In this document: positions 39,301-48,788 of the stretch, piece after piece
How positions within the stretch are numbered: the stretch's first letter is position 1
Layout of the letters: each line of letters starts with the position of its first letter
From: Patiria pectinifera
Taxonomy: Eukaryota > Echinodermata > Asteroidea > Valvatida > Asterinidae
Assembly: GCA_029964075.1 (NCBI GenBank)
Contig: CM057142.1
Location: 25,794,392-25,858,391, forward strand
DNA length: 64,000 bases
Direction of reading: 5' to 3'
Translations under genes and position numbers: made by a program
The notes under the pieces: generated by a model
Databases searched by the model: none
What the model was told of the DNA's origin: nothing
The model's input: the letters and a program-made list of their open reading frames with translations, nothing else

Positions 39301-42300
39301 ATCTAATAATCTCACCAATTTCAATGTCTTGTGTCCTGACCCCCCTTGCATCTTCCTTCCAGAGCCTTCGCACTGTGACAGGCTCTGCAGCCACTCTCCG
39401 CACAGCCATTTGTCTTTGTCGGGGCCCAGGGAGCCTACACTGGAGAATTGACCAATCACAGGCCAGCCTTTCACATTGGCCTCGCTTGGTCCATGCTCCT
39501 TGAGGACCTAAAATGTGGTAGATATCAAGCCGCCTATCAGTGGTGGGTTACAACATCCACCTACTATGCCTTGACGGTAAACTCTCTCTTGAGCTATGAG
39601 CCATGTTTCCCTCATGCCATGAAAGTAAAGTTGAAAATTCAGATATTCGTTTGCTGATATGTCTTGAACGTATTCTCCATTTTCTTGTCTCTGTTCACAT
39701 TAAGGTTATTACTTTGTAGTTCTGGCATACATATTTCCTCATACTAATCTTTCAAATCCACAAGTTTACACAAGCAGGTTCTACTCAGAACCATGCTTAA
39801 CTCACAAAAGAGATTCAAGAGTTGTAGTCAAGTCCATCTCAAGTCAATGACATATCGATTTGCAAGTCAAATCAAAAGCCAGTCATAAGTAAGATTTTAA
39901 TGGATTTGAGTCTATGCATGACCTGTAACAGATTGTGAGTGATCCGTGAGGATTTGTGAGGACTTGATAACAACTCTGGATATTTATTTTCACATGGTGT
40001 CATTCCAACTTCGATTTAAACCTGTCAATCTATTATTTCCTCACCTGTCTCAGTTTCAGATGCCCCCATTTGTTGATGGCTCCTCCGATGTGCCTTCCTG
40101 GCACAGATCCAACAATGTGTACCCTTTAAATAATAAGCAAGTAATCTTCAAATTGTTGTATTGCATTGTATGTGTTAATTAGGGTTGCCTACGGACTCAG
40201 TGCAGAAATGGTAAATGACACTGTGTAATCACTCATAAGGGCTCCACTGAACCAGATGCCATCTGACTTAAGGCCTTTTCCCACTACAACACCCATCCCC
40301 GGGGCAAACTCGCCTCGGGGCCACCCCGGGGTGACTTTTGATTTGTCACCCTCGAGTTCAACTCCGCGCCGTTTCAGACTCGTTTTGCGCATACCATGTT
40401 TATATTATGAAAAACCCGAAAAAAAACCCCCTGAAAACACCTGAAACAGTTTGGATATTCATGCGGTGTCCGGTACAACCAAACGACGCACATTCTATAA
40501 CATGTAGACCCGACTAGTAAAGTTGTGAGTCTTCAACGTACCGTACAGTATGAGTCTTTACTGAGAGACGATGATTTTCATGTAATGCTGGTAAGTTCAG
40601 GCACAAAAAGTGTACACAGTTGTCCAAGCTAGATATTCAGGTTTTTTTCCGGATCTGTTCGGTTTCGGGTCGGTTCGGGTCAGTTTTTGCATGATTTTTG
40701 TCGGGTCAGGTCGGGTCGGATTTCGGGAGTTCAGATCACTTTTGGTTCGGATTGAGTTAATACTATAACGTTTCTGGTGGGTTTGGCCCGGTCAGCCCGA
40801 GCTGACATACAACATTATATGGGGTGTACTAAAACACATGTTTAATTGTGCGAAATTACTGGTCCCTCGGTGTAATGGCTGATTTTGACTAGCTCCCTCC
40901 ACTTTTTGTCAGGAGGCAAATCAGCCAACACTCGAGACCAGTAGTTTTGCACTCATTCCCTCTAAAACCACATTTTGTATACTTTCCACTAGCCTTTCAC
41001 CAACGCCATCGTGGCTTAACTTGCCCGCATTCAAAGCGGCGAACGCGAAGCGACTGGAGATGGAGACCACACATGCGAGTGGCGAAGCCACGAGGGCCTT
41101 TTGCAACTTGTCGAGAAATTCTTATGTTTTTCTTTATAATCTCGATTTTTGCTACCCCAACAGGGTAGCAAAATTCCAACCAATCATCAGCCTTTTCGTG
41201 CGTGCGTGGCTACCACCCGGACGCGTCGACGCGTCACGTCGGATGCTTGCACAAAATTTAAAAACAAAAAATGCGAGTCTAGTTTTCCACGAGATCGTGA
41301 CTGCGTAATTGTTATTACATTATCTTATTTTAACTTTACTTATAAAGGTATTTCAACAAATTATTTGAAGGTATGAACTTATTTTTCATCTGAACTTACA
41401 GTTATTTGCTCTTACGGTTTCCTTACTCACCCTTTTTTAAAAATGGAAGCGACTAGGCAAAATCCGCGTTGTGATTGGTTAACCTTAAGCACGCTTCTTA
41501 TTTGCATAAAAACTATGAATAATTCAACAAAATCAAGTTGCAAAAGGCTTCGTGGCTTTGCCACTCGTGCGTGCTGACTTAATCTTTGCTCCTGTCGCTT
41601 CGGGTCTTCGCAACTCCGCCGCTCTAAGCCACGAAGGCCTGGGCAAAAGGCTAACTTTCCACCTACTTGGCTTGTGACATATCATGTGTCCTGACGTGCC
41701 CTATCCATTCTTGGAGTGATGGTGACCGGTAGGCTGTCAAATACTCAACTAGGTCTCGTTGGAAGGAGGTTGGGGAGTCAGTGACAGTGCCAGGGCCTGC
41801 CTTGGGGAAGAGAGGACTGATCCAAACACTGAAACAAACAAACGAAAATAATAAGAGAGGTGTGAAATATGGGAAACAAATAATGAAAGAAAAAAAGGTT
41901 CTGTGGAAATTAGGTGTGGCCTAATAAGTTACTCTTCATTTTATGGATTGTAAAAGCTCTACTTTATAAAAAATTTCAAAGTTTCACAAAATCTCCAATC
42001 GTTGTCTTTATTCAACCTTTCAATTAAAAAACAAGCGCAAATGCACAATAAGCTCTGGCCCGGTTCCGGAATGTCTCACTTCATATGCAAAATAGATGAG
42101 CAATTGCATTGATTGAGACAAACGGGCGAGTTCTGAAAACTTTTACCAAGAGTGCATTTACTGACGACAGCATTGCATTTGGTCAAGTTTTGGTCAATTT
42201 ATTTGAAACTTAGGGGGCTCGATTTTGGTCAATTTTCCATGGACAGACCTACCGACCGACCGACCACGAAGTGACATGTTGAAGCCTCTGCCTACACCTA

Positions 42301-45300
42301 GTCAGTTTCTCTTTTATAAACAGGTCTATGTGCATGACCTCAAAGCCACATAGAATCTTTTGCAATTACCCTGAGAAAGCCCTACCGATTTAATGACAGA
42401 AACCTTGCTCAAGATAGGACTGGTATCAAATACTCTGTGAAATTATTCTGTCTGAATTGGTATCATTTGGAAGATGGTTTTAACAAGAGTTGTAAAGGAT
42501 GAAAGTTAAGCAGCAGAAATGGACAAACGACGGCAAAGACCATACAGAGAGCAAGGTCATATAGGGTCAAAGGTCATGAGGTAACATTTGGACATACCCC
42601 TGAGTTTTCTGGTACCAGTCTCTGTCGATCATATTGGCAGTATGGATGACCACACGCATGCCATTTGTGTACAGCAGCAACATCATCTTGCTAAATGAGA
42701 AAAAGAAAATTTTCAAAAGCTACAATGAAAATTATGAAAGCAACATTGTAATTAGTCTCGGGTCCTAGCTAGGATATAGATTTGATTCCCTTAATACAGC
42801 TAGTTCCAGACACTAATAATAAAGCCGCTGCAGTGAATCAAATTTAGTCTTGGGAATTTCGACAGCGCTACCCAGGAAATTCCGTACATACCTCACCCGT
42901 GCTGTGTTCATGCTAATGCACGCACGTGAGGTACACAAATGCTAGGAATCTCCTGGGTGGTGCTGCCAAACTTTTCTAGAGGGGGGCAAAGCTCTCAAAA
43001 GCCTTGTACTTCCTCTAGCATATTCTTGATTTATCATTTTTTTCAAGGTTCGGCGGGGGATATTTACCCATCCCATCCCTATTGACACCCCTGCAGACGC
43101 CATGGATGTTGTTAAATGTCCATTAAATTAACAGCAATATGACTTTGCACCCACATCTTTTTTTCAGAGGGGGAGGGGAGGGAGGGAGGAGGGGGCAGCG
43201 CCCCCTTGCCCCTTGCCCCCCCCCACCCACTGATTTTTCAATGTATAAATACATTGTAATACAATGAAGTCCAGATGCTAATTAATAATTTACTATTACT
43301 ATTCATTATTTCTTCTCTCTCACCCCTGAGTTCCTACACTCTACCTACCTGTGATGTGTACCATACATGATATCCAGCTTGGCCTGGCATAGTTTGATGT
43401 TGGGGTAGGGATGAGCAGCCTCATGGAGGGCTACTTTGCTCTGCCGTTGCTCCCCGTGTACAATGAGCAATGGCTTGGTCCTGTCATGTGCATCAGCAAA
43501 CAAATGCACTAAATTATAATTATATCTTTCAAATAATTGAACGACAAAGGGAAATTCACCAATTTCATTTTAATTTCAAAGTTGAAAAAAGAAATTGACT
43601 GGAACAGGGACTGAACCTGTGATCTCCAGATAACATGTACCCTGAATGTAGTCAAGTACTGCTGCGCTTCTAAGGTTTAGTAAATTAAATAGGTTTTAAA
43701 ACATTGTTAATTATTTGTGCTATGTATGCTTAAGTCATGGGAAAATCGCATGAATGTTGCTACATTTTTAGATTTTCGTTCAAAGAGTTTGGAAAATTTG
43801 GAAAACAGATTGACAGGTTTTGTTGTTTAAACGTTTAAATGTTTAAACGTCTGATTCACAATAAAGTATGTGCAGTATGAGCAACCAGAAGTTTTCTGTG
43901 TGTGTGATACACTGCTTTCATATGAAATGCTATATTTGTGCATCATGGCGAAGTGTATGTATCAACCTTTTTCCCTCCAATTGACACACTTTCTAAAAAA
44001 TGTTATGTTTTCCTTCATCTTACCGGAACTGACCGGGATATTGCCGGACCAACCATGGAATATCAAACATGTAGTTGAACTGAGCTGAAGCAATCAGGTC
44101 ACCCATGCACGGTGACAAGATTTCTGGCAGAAAAAAATAAACAAATACAAATATGTGACCGGCTCCACAAAAAAGGGTATTAAAGTCGCGCTGAGCATTA
44201 TTGTGTGATGGCCTGCTCGACATTGAGAGGGTGAAAATTTCGTTAAAATGTGATCTTCATTTTTTGTCATGAATGTCATCTTTAATACCTACAGTTTCAC
44301 GATTCATTCACAGAAATGCTGATTTTGATGAACAAAGTGGAAAAAAACAATCATTTTGTGTGCATCGTTCTGTTGTTCTACAACAAAGCCAGCTATTTCA
44401 AAGCCTGTTTTCTCAGTTGTGTAATTTGAACTCCAAGGAAGTAATTAATATGCAAATACATCATATATCCAGAACGGGAGAGGCTATGGAGCTCTATTAT
44501 ATACCAAATGAAAGCTTTATACATTGTGGGCTTTCCAACCATGTACGGTAGCTCCCTTTTTTGTGGAGCCGGTCACATATGTCACTGATAAAAAAATGAC
44601 ACTGGTGACAATGTCAAAAACAGTGATGACATCATCAACCCAAAGGTATGATGCACATACAAATATTGTGACAACCTATTATAGCACAGCAGCAAAAGTA
44701 ATATCAAAATTAAAATATAAACATCAATACTTTCATTTTGCAAAAAAAAAATCACTAATAATAGTAATAAGAGATGACAGAAATTTCCCCGCCCTAAAAA
44801 AATTCATACCCACCTAATGAACAAGGTTATTAACCCTAACTCTCTTGCGTGATTTACTAGGAATTATACACATCCTGGCAAATTCCAACACGATATGGGA
44901 ATCTGTACACACATATTTCTGACTTTGTTTCTTGAGGTGTGCCAACACAATGCGAAAGACTAGTTTAGGGGTACTGTACCCATCCTGATAGATTCCAACA
45001 AAACATGTGGTTGGGGTTTGATGGGTTGAGCTCTGTTAGGGTTAATGTAATCCAAATGGTGCCTTAGGCACCATACCGTTTGGCTACTGTTGATGTAACT
45101 CTAAATCCAGAAGGGGAGACCCTAGCATTTGAAGTGATTCTATTCAGAAGCCTGAGATCCACTTTTTACATCAAAGAGGAGATCTCCAATTATAATCTAA
45201 AGCTTGTAGGACTAATCCGGTTTTGATGTAACTATGAGCATGCTCAACTAGAAAGACTGCCTGAAATGCCAAGAAAGTAAGGAAGGATACAAAACTGTGA

Positions 45301-48300
45301 CGTTCCCGATATACTGTACATTAAAGCTTGACATTAACTCTCTCAAGCAATTTGCCAGTATTAACCTTTCTGAATCCTCTAAAAATTCCATCATCATGCA
45401 GGAATCTAATGGCAAATTCATTTACTTGAACTATCATTATCAAGGGTTATCTAACTTATCAAATCTTCAAGAACTGTGTAGGGAATTTTGCAGCATTTTT
45501 TAGGGTTACGGACATACCTGATATGTGCACAGCTAAGGAGTTGTTGTATTTATCGAGTATCCCCGTGACTTTTGTAAGAAGGAAACAGAGTGGTGAAGCT
45601 TCTCTGAGGAGTTCCAAGCAATTCTTCGTCTTTGATGCGGATGTAGCAGTTGAGGCAGATGAGGAGGCAGTATCATCCCTCTTCAGTCTCTTGGTGGGAG
45701 GCATTCCCTCTTCATCCTCATCTAATGAGGTAACAGAAGTAACCAAAAGAAATTTACTCTGTATCTATGTATGAGCAAGGTACTTTCTATTGTTAGGCGG
45801 TTCCAGACTTTCTGGCACCAGTTCTGGTTCTCTAAAAAGAACCGGTTCCGATTCTCTAAAAAGAACCGGTTCCGAGTCAGAACCGGCTCCCGGGAAATTC
45901 AATGAATAACTATCGACTAATGTTTTCCTGTGAAACTATATAGATGTGTTATTAAAAGCAAACTTAATAGCATTTATATTGCTTTATTTTCTATTCTTTG
46001 ACTATGATTTTTATTTACAGTGACAACTGCCGACTGTGTAGAATGATTCAATGCACACACTACTCACGTGAGTGAGTACAGGCACTGAATCTCCACGGTA
46101 CTGTGGGCATACTTGGAACCAGCTCTGAGTGCTGGAGTCGGCTCTGGTTGACCTGGGTAAAGGTACAAAATATCTGGCTCCGAAAGAGTCACGGATCTAC
46201 CAGGCTTTTTTTTAGTTGCAGTGAATCCACACGGTCGACAGTCATCATGGTGAATAAAGGAAATTTTAAGTTTGTTTTTTATTACATGATCTACATAGTT
46301 TCACAGGAAAAAGACACGCATTTGAAACCAAATATGTAACGGAATAGCATGTATTGCATGTCGGCGATAGCACATGATCGAGGCACCACGGAGCATGACC
46401 TTCACAGGTGACACCGTTTTCTTTTGGCATGACAAGTAATTTCAAGGGATTAGGATTTTCATTGAATTTTCCGGGAGCCGAACCAGACCCGTCTCTAAAA
46501 ATTCTGGAACTGCCAAACACAAAACAGCACTGCTACATTTTATGTACAGCAGCATGCTCCATCTGCAGGCCAAACTGATTACTGCTGTATAGGGGTACTT
46601 TTTTCAGGTAAAACCTGTGAATAACAGGGCTTGAAATACCCACTGAACTGCTGGACTGAGTCAAGTGCTATGTTGTGCATTCTTGATTGAACTGGTGGTA
46701 TGGTGGTTTCTGTCCCAAAATGATCATTATCAAATGCTCCGTTTGAAAGTTTTCATGAACTTGGCTTTCAGCTTTCGAAATAAATACATTTCAGAGGCCT
46801 GCAATGTTGGTAAATGTTAAAATAGTGTACATTTTGTACCTGAATGCCGAAACTCCTTCCTGTGGCTGATATTCTTCCGGTAGCATTTTGCACCATACTG
46901 GCACTTGGGTTTGTCACTATCATTTTGGTTTTTGCTTAGATCACCTGGAGTTCTGTTGTTGGCCTTGGAGACTGATGCTGAAGTTCGGAAGGCAGTTTTA
47001 ACAACTGAGATACAGGACGAAGTTGAGGAAGACTGAGGTTCATGATTAATGAGAATTGATAACAGACAATATTGAAGGGTTTTTTTTATTGGGGGGGGGG
47101 GTTAGAGGACTAACCACCCAAACCTTGACTTTCCTTCTGACAAGCATTTCTGATTATACTGAAAGTCACAAATTTATATTGTAACTGTCCTCACTGCTTG
47201 AGGACTTTGGTCTACATGTATATGTTTGTTCAACTTAGCCACACCCAACCCACTTGACCAATCCTGGATCCAGTAATGGCATCTTACCCTTAAACTTGGA
47301 ATGTTTTCTCAGCCCTCGAATACTTGAGTGATGGATGTGAAATTTGGCAACTTCCTAACACTTTTACTGAGCGGTCAATCTGATATGTGCACTAAAACAA
47401 TTCAGTTCTTCAAAATTCTTCATACATGTATACACATTTGCTCAAAATTCTGTATGATGTATACACATTTACACAGCCTAAGATATCCCAGGTGCAGGAT
47501 CTAAAACTGGGAAACATCTACCCAGGATATCCCTAGTACTGAACTGATGAAACAGAAGATACAATGTAATTACATGTACTTCGATAGCTAATGGATAATG
47601 TTTTATTAAAAATGTGTAAAGACATTTGGAGTGAGCTGACAGGGCCAGCCTATATATGGATTACACACAAGTATGTCCACAGTGACAGAAAATTTGGAAG
47701 ACTGTTGCACTATGCCTGGCACTCATGCAAGACACTTCCGGTTTATGTATGGTTGCACTTTCAGGATAAAATAAGTCATCTTGCACCATATGCACATCAA
47801 CCAGTGTGCCTATTCAGTGTGTCCTCAACAGATAACTCTTTAAGTGGTTATGAAGTGTCATCCACTGTCCATGCATAGATTCCATAAGCTCCTACTGTCA
47901 CTGTTACGCCCCAACTGTAGCAAATGCTATAGTATCATTGGGACAATACCAATACTGTCCACTGTCCATGCATAGATTCCATAAGCTGTACTGTCACTGT
48001 TACGCCCCAACTGTAGCAATTGCTATAGTATCATTGGGACGATACCAATACCAGTTGGGGAGTCCTAGCTATAACTGGGACAATTCCAACTATAGTTGGG
48101 ACCGTCCCAAGTATAGTAGGGGTGATATTATAGTTGGGGCGTAACATCACTACCTTTTAACAGGAAACTCACCCTTGCCTTTGCTTCTTCCAAGCAGCGA
48201 CTGGGATGGTCCCTCTGAAGTCTCAGAGTCAGAGTCGGAAATGTCATGGCCGGTGGCAGAGCGTTTCAGTGTGACAGGCACCTCAGCTGATGCAGCACTC

Positions 48301-48392
48301 TGATTGCTTGGAGATTCTGGGAGATCCAGTCGGTTTACATTTTCAGTCTCATCTTCTTCAATGTACGTTGTGTCTGAATCGGTGTCCGACAT
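27285..48392 (-). CDS. Tdp1: tyrosyl-DNA phosphodiesterase 1, complete, 13 coding exons
   Basis: Minus-strand exons in transcript order: 48392-48173, 45721-45518, 44123-44024, 43480-43349, 42690-42598, 41828-41667, 40123-40045, 39507-39316, 37523-37408, 35994-35887, 35108-35006, 29846-29744, 27361-27285. All phases agree and total 1689 bp (562 residues plus stop; human is 608). Tdp1 is a nuclear phospholipase D-superfamily enzyme that removes trapped topoisomerase I peptides from DNA 3' ends. The two HxK catalytic pairs are present: GTHHSKMM (His218/Lys220) and PHIKTY (His448/Lys450), matching human His263/Lys265 and His493/Lys495. The N terminus is acidic and poorly conserved, as is usual. 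The start is the first ATG in the first exon; an extra 5' exon cannot be excluded. Confidence 0.96.
27362..29743 (-). other. Tdp1 intron 12
   Basis: This 2.4-kb intron holds the Penelope-like remnant at 28.7-29.65 kb on the opposite strand. It also has a stretch at about 28.0-28.37 kb rich in homopolymer C and A runs and ending CTGGATCCACCCCTG, a sequence resembling MITE ends. Confidence 0.6.
28715..29650 (+). pseudogene. Penelope-like retroelement 3' part with GIY-YIG endonuclease remnant
   Basis: The frame at 28730-29020 has paired Cys residues (CSSRCVVC) followed by [19 protein letters not shown], the GIY-YIG core of Penelope-like elements. The Gly of the YVG motif reads Arg. After a frameshift near 29035 the reading continues [20 protein letters not shown], then [10 protein letters not shown], and stops near 29224. 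The non-coding 3' part runs to about 29650 and contains CTGAAGAAGGCC (29552). No RT domain remains, so this is a decayed, 5'-truncated copy. It lies in Tdp1 intron 12 and is antisense to that gene. Confidence 0.75.
29744..29846 (-). CDS. Tdp1: Tdp1 exon 12
   Basis: A CCATGCAG acceptor and GTAAGA donor bound 103 bp encoding [20 protein letters not shown]. This corresponds to the FPVPYDLPP region near the Tdp1 C terminus. The end is phase 1 and joins exon 13 to make Asp-Arg-Pro-Trp. Confidence 0.9.
31917..32052 (+). repeat. G-rich tract with many G4-type runs
   Basis: About 135 bp consist of runs of three to ten G separated by A, C or T, such as GGGGCGGGGGCAGGGCGGGG. The Tdp1 coding strand is therefore C-rich here. 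The Pro/Ala-rich open frames on the minus strand are a by-product of this composition. Confidence 0.85.
33305..33392 (-). repeat. tRNA-like SINE fragment
   Basis: The minus strand reads GGATAGCTCAGTTGGTAG (A box), an anticodon arm TTCGG-ACGTAAA-CCGAA (anticodon GTA), and GGTTCAAAGCC (B box). Acceptor stem pairing is weak and the 3' flank reads on into intron sequence. I therefore read a tRNA-derived SINE head rather than a functional tRNA-Tyr. Confidence 0.5.
35006..35108 (-). CDS. Tdp1: Tdp1 exon 11
   Basis: A TCGTTGTAG acceptor and GTAAGT donor flank [20 protein letters not shown] and [10 protein letters not shown]. This is one of the best conserved parts of Tdp1, next to the second catalytic motif. 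The start completes a Ser codon (AG/T). Confidence 0.97.
35224..35318. mobile_element. short hairpin MITE
   Basis: Arms of about 45 bp start CAAATCTAAAAAAT, contain GCCTGAC and GCGAA, and meet at a 3-5-bp loop (ACAAGAAGAACTTGT). The mismatches are few. It lies in Tdp1 intron 10. Confidence 0.8.
35887..35994 (-). CDS. Tdp1: Tdp1 exon 10 with second HxK motif
   Basis: The TCACTTTATAG acceptor and GTACAA donor bound 108 bp encoding [20 protein letters not shown] and IAWFLVT. His448 and Lys450 of PHIKTY are the second catalytic pair. The exon joins exon 9 through a His codon split CA/C. Confidence 0.95.
36090..36455. mobile_element. foldback element with internal perfect hairpin
   Basis: Outer ends CTCACTAACGTCTTGGGAAT (from 36090) and the inverse TTCCCAAGACGTGAG (to 36455) differ by a three-base insertion. 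Inside, 36286-36307 and 36313-36334 are perfect 22-bp inverted arms starting GTGTGACAGTTG, around a 5-bp loop. The element has no coding frame and lies in Tdp1 intron 9. Confidence 0.7.
37408..37523 (-). CDS. Tdp1: Tdp1 exon 9
   Basis: The TCTCCTCCCTAG acceptor is followed by [20 protein letters not shown] and [17 protein letters not shown]. The [16 protein letters not shown] block is a Tdp1 hallmark. The donor is GTCAGT rather than the usual GTAAGT or GTGAGT. It is chosen because it joins exon 10 to give HSFLHQW, aligning with human HSYFHKW. Confidence 0.9.
37600..38875 (-). mobile_element. short DIRS-type retroelement with inverted ends
   Basis: The ends 37600-37660 and 38804-38875 are inverted copies sharing GTTCCTCCATTGA-type, GCCAAACCCCAGCCTGATAAA and GAAGCGT blocks. 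Between them on the minus strand is a tyrosine-recombinase pseudogene (37870-38230). DIRS retroelements typically have inverted terminal repeats and a tyrosine recombinase, so the two signs support each other. At 1.3 kb it lacks RT/RNase H and is a deleted or non-autonomous copy. It sits in Tdp1 intron 8. Confidence 0.7.
37870..38230 (-). pseudogene. DIRS-type tyrosine recombinase fragment
   Basis: In one minus-strand frame, broken by several stops, I read [16 protein letters not shown] and then [18 protein letters not shown] and [17 protein letters not shown]. The His-x-x-Arg-Gly spacing and the AADW...FY block match the catalytic HxxR and Tyr region of DIRS recombinases. At least four internal stops make it a pseudogene. 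Confidence 0.7.
39316..39507 (-). CDS. Tdp1: Tdp1 exon 8
   Basis: The CACATTTTAG acceptor and GTGAGA donor bound 64 codons, including [20 protein letters not shown] and [18 protein letters not shown] and KWL are diagnostic for Tdp1. The 3' end ...TLKL joins IFPS of exon 9 as in human LYLIYPS. The downstream open frame to 39187 is intron. Confidence 0.93.
40045..40123 (-). CDS. Tdp1: Tdp1 exon 7
   Basis: A short 79-bp exon encodes [14 protein letters not shown] and WGHLKLRQ between an ATTTAAAG acceptor and a GTGAGG donor. It matches the IGS.PGR...WGH.KL block of Tdp1. The acceptor tract is weak in pyrimidines. The site was fixed by phase (AA/G, Lys) and homology. Confidence 0.9.
40629..40790 (+). 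repeat. degenerate CGGGTCGG/CGGTTCGG array
   Basis: Diverged copies of GGTTCGGGTC, CGGGTCAGG and CGGGTCGGA recur over about 160 bp. The loose period is 5-10 bp, and the array is old and imperfect. Confidence 0.75.
40990..41653. mobile_element. Mutator-like MITE with long terminal inverted repeats
   Basis: The element starts TAGCCTTTCACC and ends with the inverse ...GGCTA. Inverted arms of about 120 bp share GTGGCTTA, GAAGCGAC, GAGTGGC(G/A)AAGCCACGA and CCTTTTGCAACTTG. It is flanked on both sides by ACTTTCCAC (40981-40989 and 41654-41662), a 9-bp target duplication. Long arms plus a 9-bp duplication are typical of Mutator-like elements. There is no transposase, so it is non-autonomous. Confidence 0.85.
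41667..41828 (-). CDS. Tdp1: Tdp1 exon 6
   Basis: The TTTGTTTCAG acceptor is followed by [30 protein letters not shown] and [10 protein letters not shown]. This matches the IW.SPL.P...F..DL..YL.AY region of Tdp1. The donor GTAGGT begins at 41666. A 9-bp target duplication of the neighbouring MITE starts at the fifth intron base. Confidence 0.95.
42598..42690 (-). CDS. Tdp1: Tdp1 exon 5
   Basis: A TTTCTCATTTAG acceptor and GTATGT donor flank [20 protein letters not shown] and [10 protein letters not shown]. Lys220, the first whole codon, is the Lys of the first catalytic HxK pair, so that motif is split by intron 4. Confidence 0.96.
43349..43480 (-). CDS. Tdp1: Tdp1 exon 4
   Basis: A CACATGACAG acceptor and GTAGGT donor bound 132 bp encoding [31 protein letters not shown] and [10 protein letters not shown]. 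The final His218 is the first catalytic His. It matches the LLVHG...[18 protein letters not shown] block of Tdp1. Confidence 0.96.
44024..44123 (-). CDS. Tdp1: Tdp1 exon 3
   Basis: A TTTTTTCTGCCAG acceptor and GTAAGA donor flank [20 protein letters not shown] and [12 protein letters not shown]. This matches the ILSPLFG.L..SAQFNY.FD..WLV.QYP..FR block. The MITE at 44151-44580 ends 27 bp before this exon. Confidence 0.96.
44151..44580. mobile_element. MITE with perfect 27-bp inverted ends
   Basis: ATATGTGACCGGCTCCACAA plus AAAAGGG at 44151-44177 is repeated as an exact inverse at 44554-44580. The 430-bp inside is A/T-rich with no credible coding frame. The identical ends suggest a fairly recent insertion in Tdp1 intron 2. 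Confidence 0.9.
45518..45721 (-). CDS. Tdp1: Tdp1 exon 2
   Basis: The acceptor ...CATTAG is followed by [17 protein letters not shown], a Ser/Thr-rich stretch, then [20 protein letters not shown] and AVHIS. The second half matches PF.FYLTKV.GI..KYN..A.HI at the start of the Tdp1 catalytic region. TKRLKRD could act as a nuclear localisation signal. The ends are phase 1 on both sides. Confidence 0.93.
45796..46515. mobile_element. foldback element with GAACCGGTTC sub-repeats
   Basis: The left end (GGCGGTTCCAGA ... GGCTCCCGGGAAATTCAATG, to about 45905) is matched as an inverse at 46459-46515 (CATTGAATTTTCCGGGAGCC ... TCTGGAACTGCC). The left arm has gained tandem copies of TCTCTAAAAAGAACCGGTTC, which the right arm lacks. 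It is about 720 bp and non-coding. Confidence 0.75.
47860..48149. mobile_element. MITE with TGTTACGCCCCAACT ends and a duplicated arm
   Basis: CTGTTACGCCCCAACTGTAG at 47901 is inverted as TATAGTTGGGGCGTAACA ending at 48146. A 90-bp block beginning CACTGTCCATGCATAGATTC occurs twice (about 47863 and 47958), duplicating the left end. Inner palindromes include CCAACTATAGTTGG. The element ends 26 bp from the Tdp1 exon 1 donor. Confidence 0.8.
48173..48392 (-). CDS. Tdp1: Tdp1 exon 1 (first coding exon)
   Basis: From ATG at 48392 the reading is [15 protein letters not shown], then acidic and Ser-rich sequence, ending GRSKGK with a strong GTGAGT donor. There is no strong homology, which is normal for the Tdp1 N terminus. 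It is supported by phase 1 at the junction to exon 2 (GAT, Asp) and by continuous acidic/basic disorder across the join. Confidence 0.8.
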
Positions 48393-48788
48393 GTTAGAAC
48401 TAATCTGTCTCAATGTATGTATCTGTTGATGTTTTGCTCAGGCTTCCTGTTGACATATGACCTCTTAACTATGGTGATTGGTACCTCGGGCCATTTGATA
48501 TGGCCTTGGACACAGTGTACTGACACAGCTGCAAACTTAAACAAAAAAAACAAGGTAGAAATTACCAATGATCTTTTCTGTAGCATTCAGTCTATCGCCA
48601 CATCATACTTGGTTCTTTTAACTTAAAACAAGAAATACTCAGACTATCATAAATGTTGTGTAAAATTAATGGTAGCCTACTGGAGTACCGGTACTTAAGT
48701 GGTAATCAGTAGTGGTGCAAAAAAAGGACAATAACTCTTGACTGAAGTGGAATTCTCCTTCAAATGTTTGGGGGAAAGTGTACTGTTG
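48393..48788 (-). other. Tdp1 5' flank
   Basis: This is the expected location of the Tdp1 5' UTR and promoter. I see no clear TATA box or CpG-rich core. The right edge meets the LTR at 48789. Confidence 0.4.

Larger units (their letters stand above)
40124..41666 (-). other. Tdp1 intron 6
   Basis: This intron is filled by the Mutator-like MITE at its 5' end (40990-41653) and by a degenerate CGGGTCGG-type array (40629-40790). No further exon is visible. Confidence 0.7.
45722..48172 (-). other. Tdp1 intron 1
   Basis: This 2.45-kb intron carries a foldback element (45796-46515) near its 3' end and another (47860-48149) near its 5' end. The rest has no recognisable feature. Confidence 0.65.

Noticed and set aside
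39187-39315. Continuation of the Tdp1 exon 8 frame past 39316
   Set aside because: A GTGAGA donor at 39315 joins exon 9 in phase and restores the conserved Leu-Ile-x-Pro-Ser join. The remaining frame has no similarity to the family.
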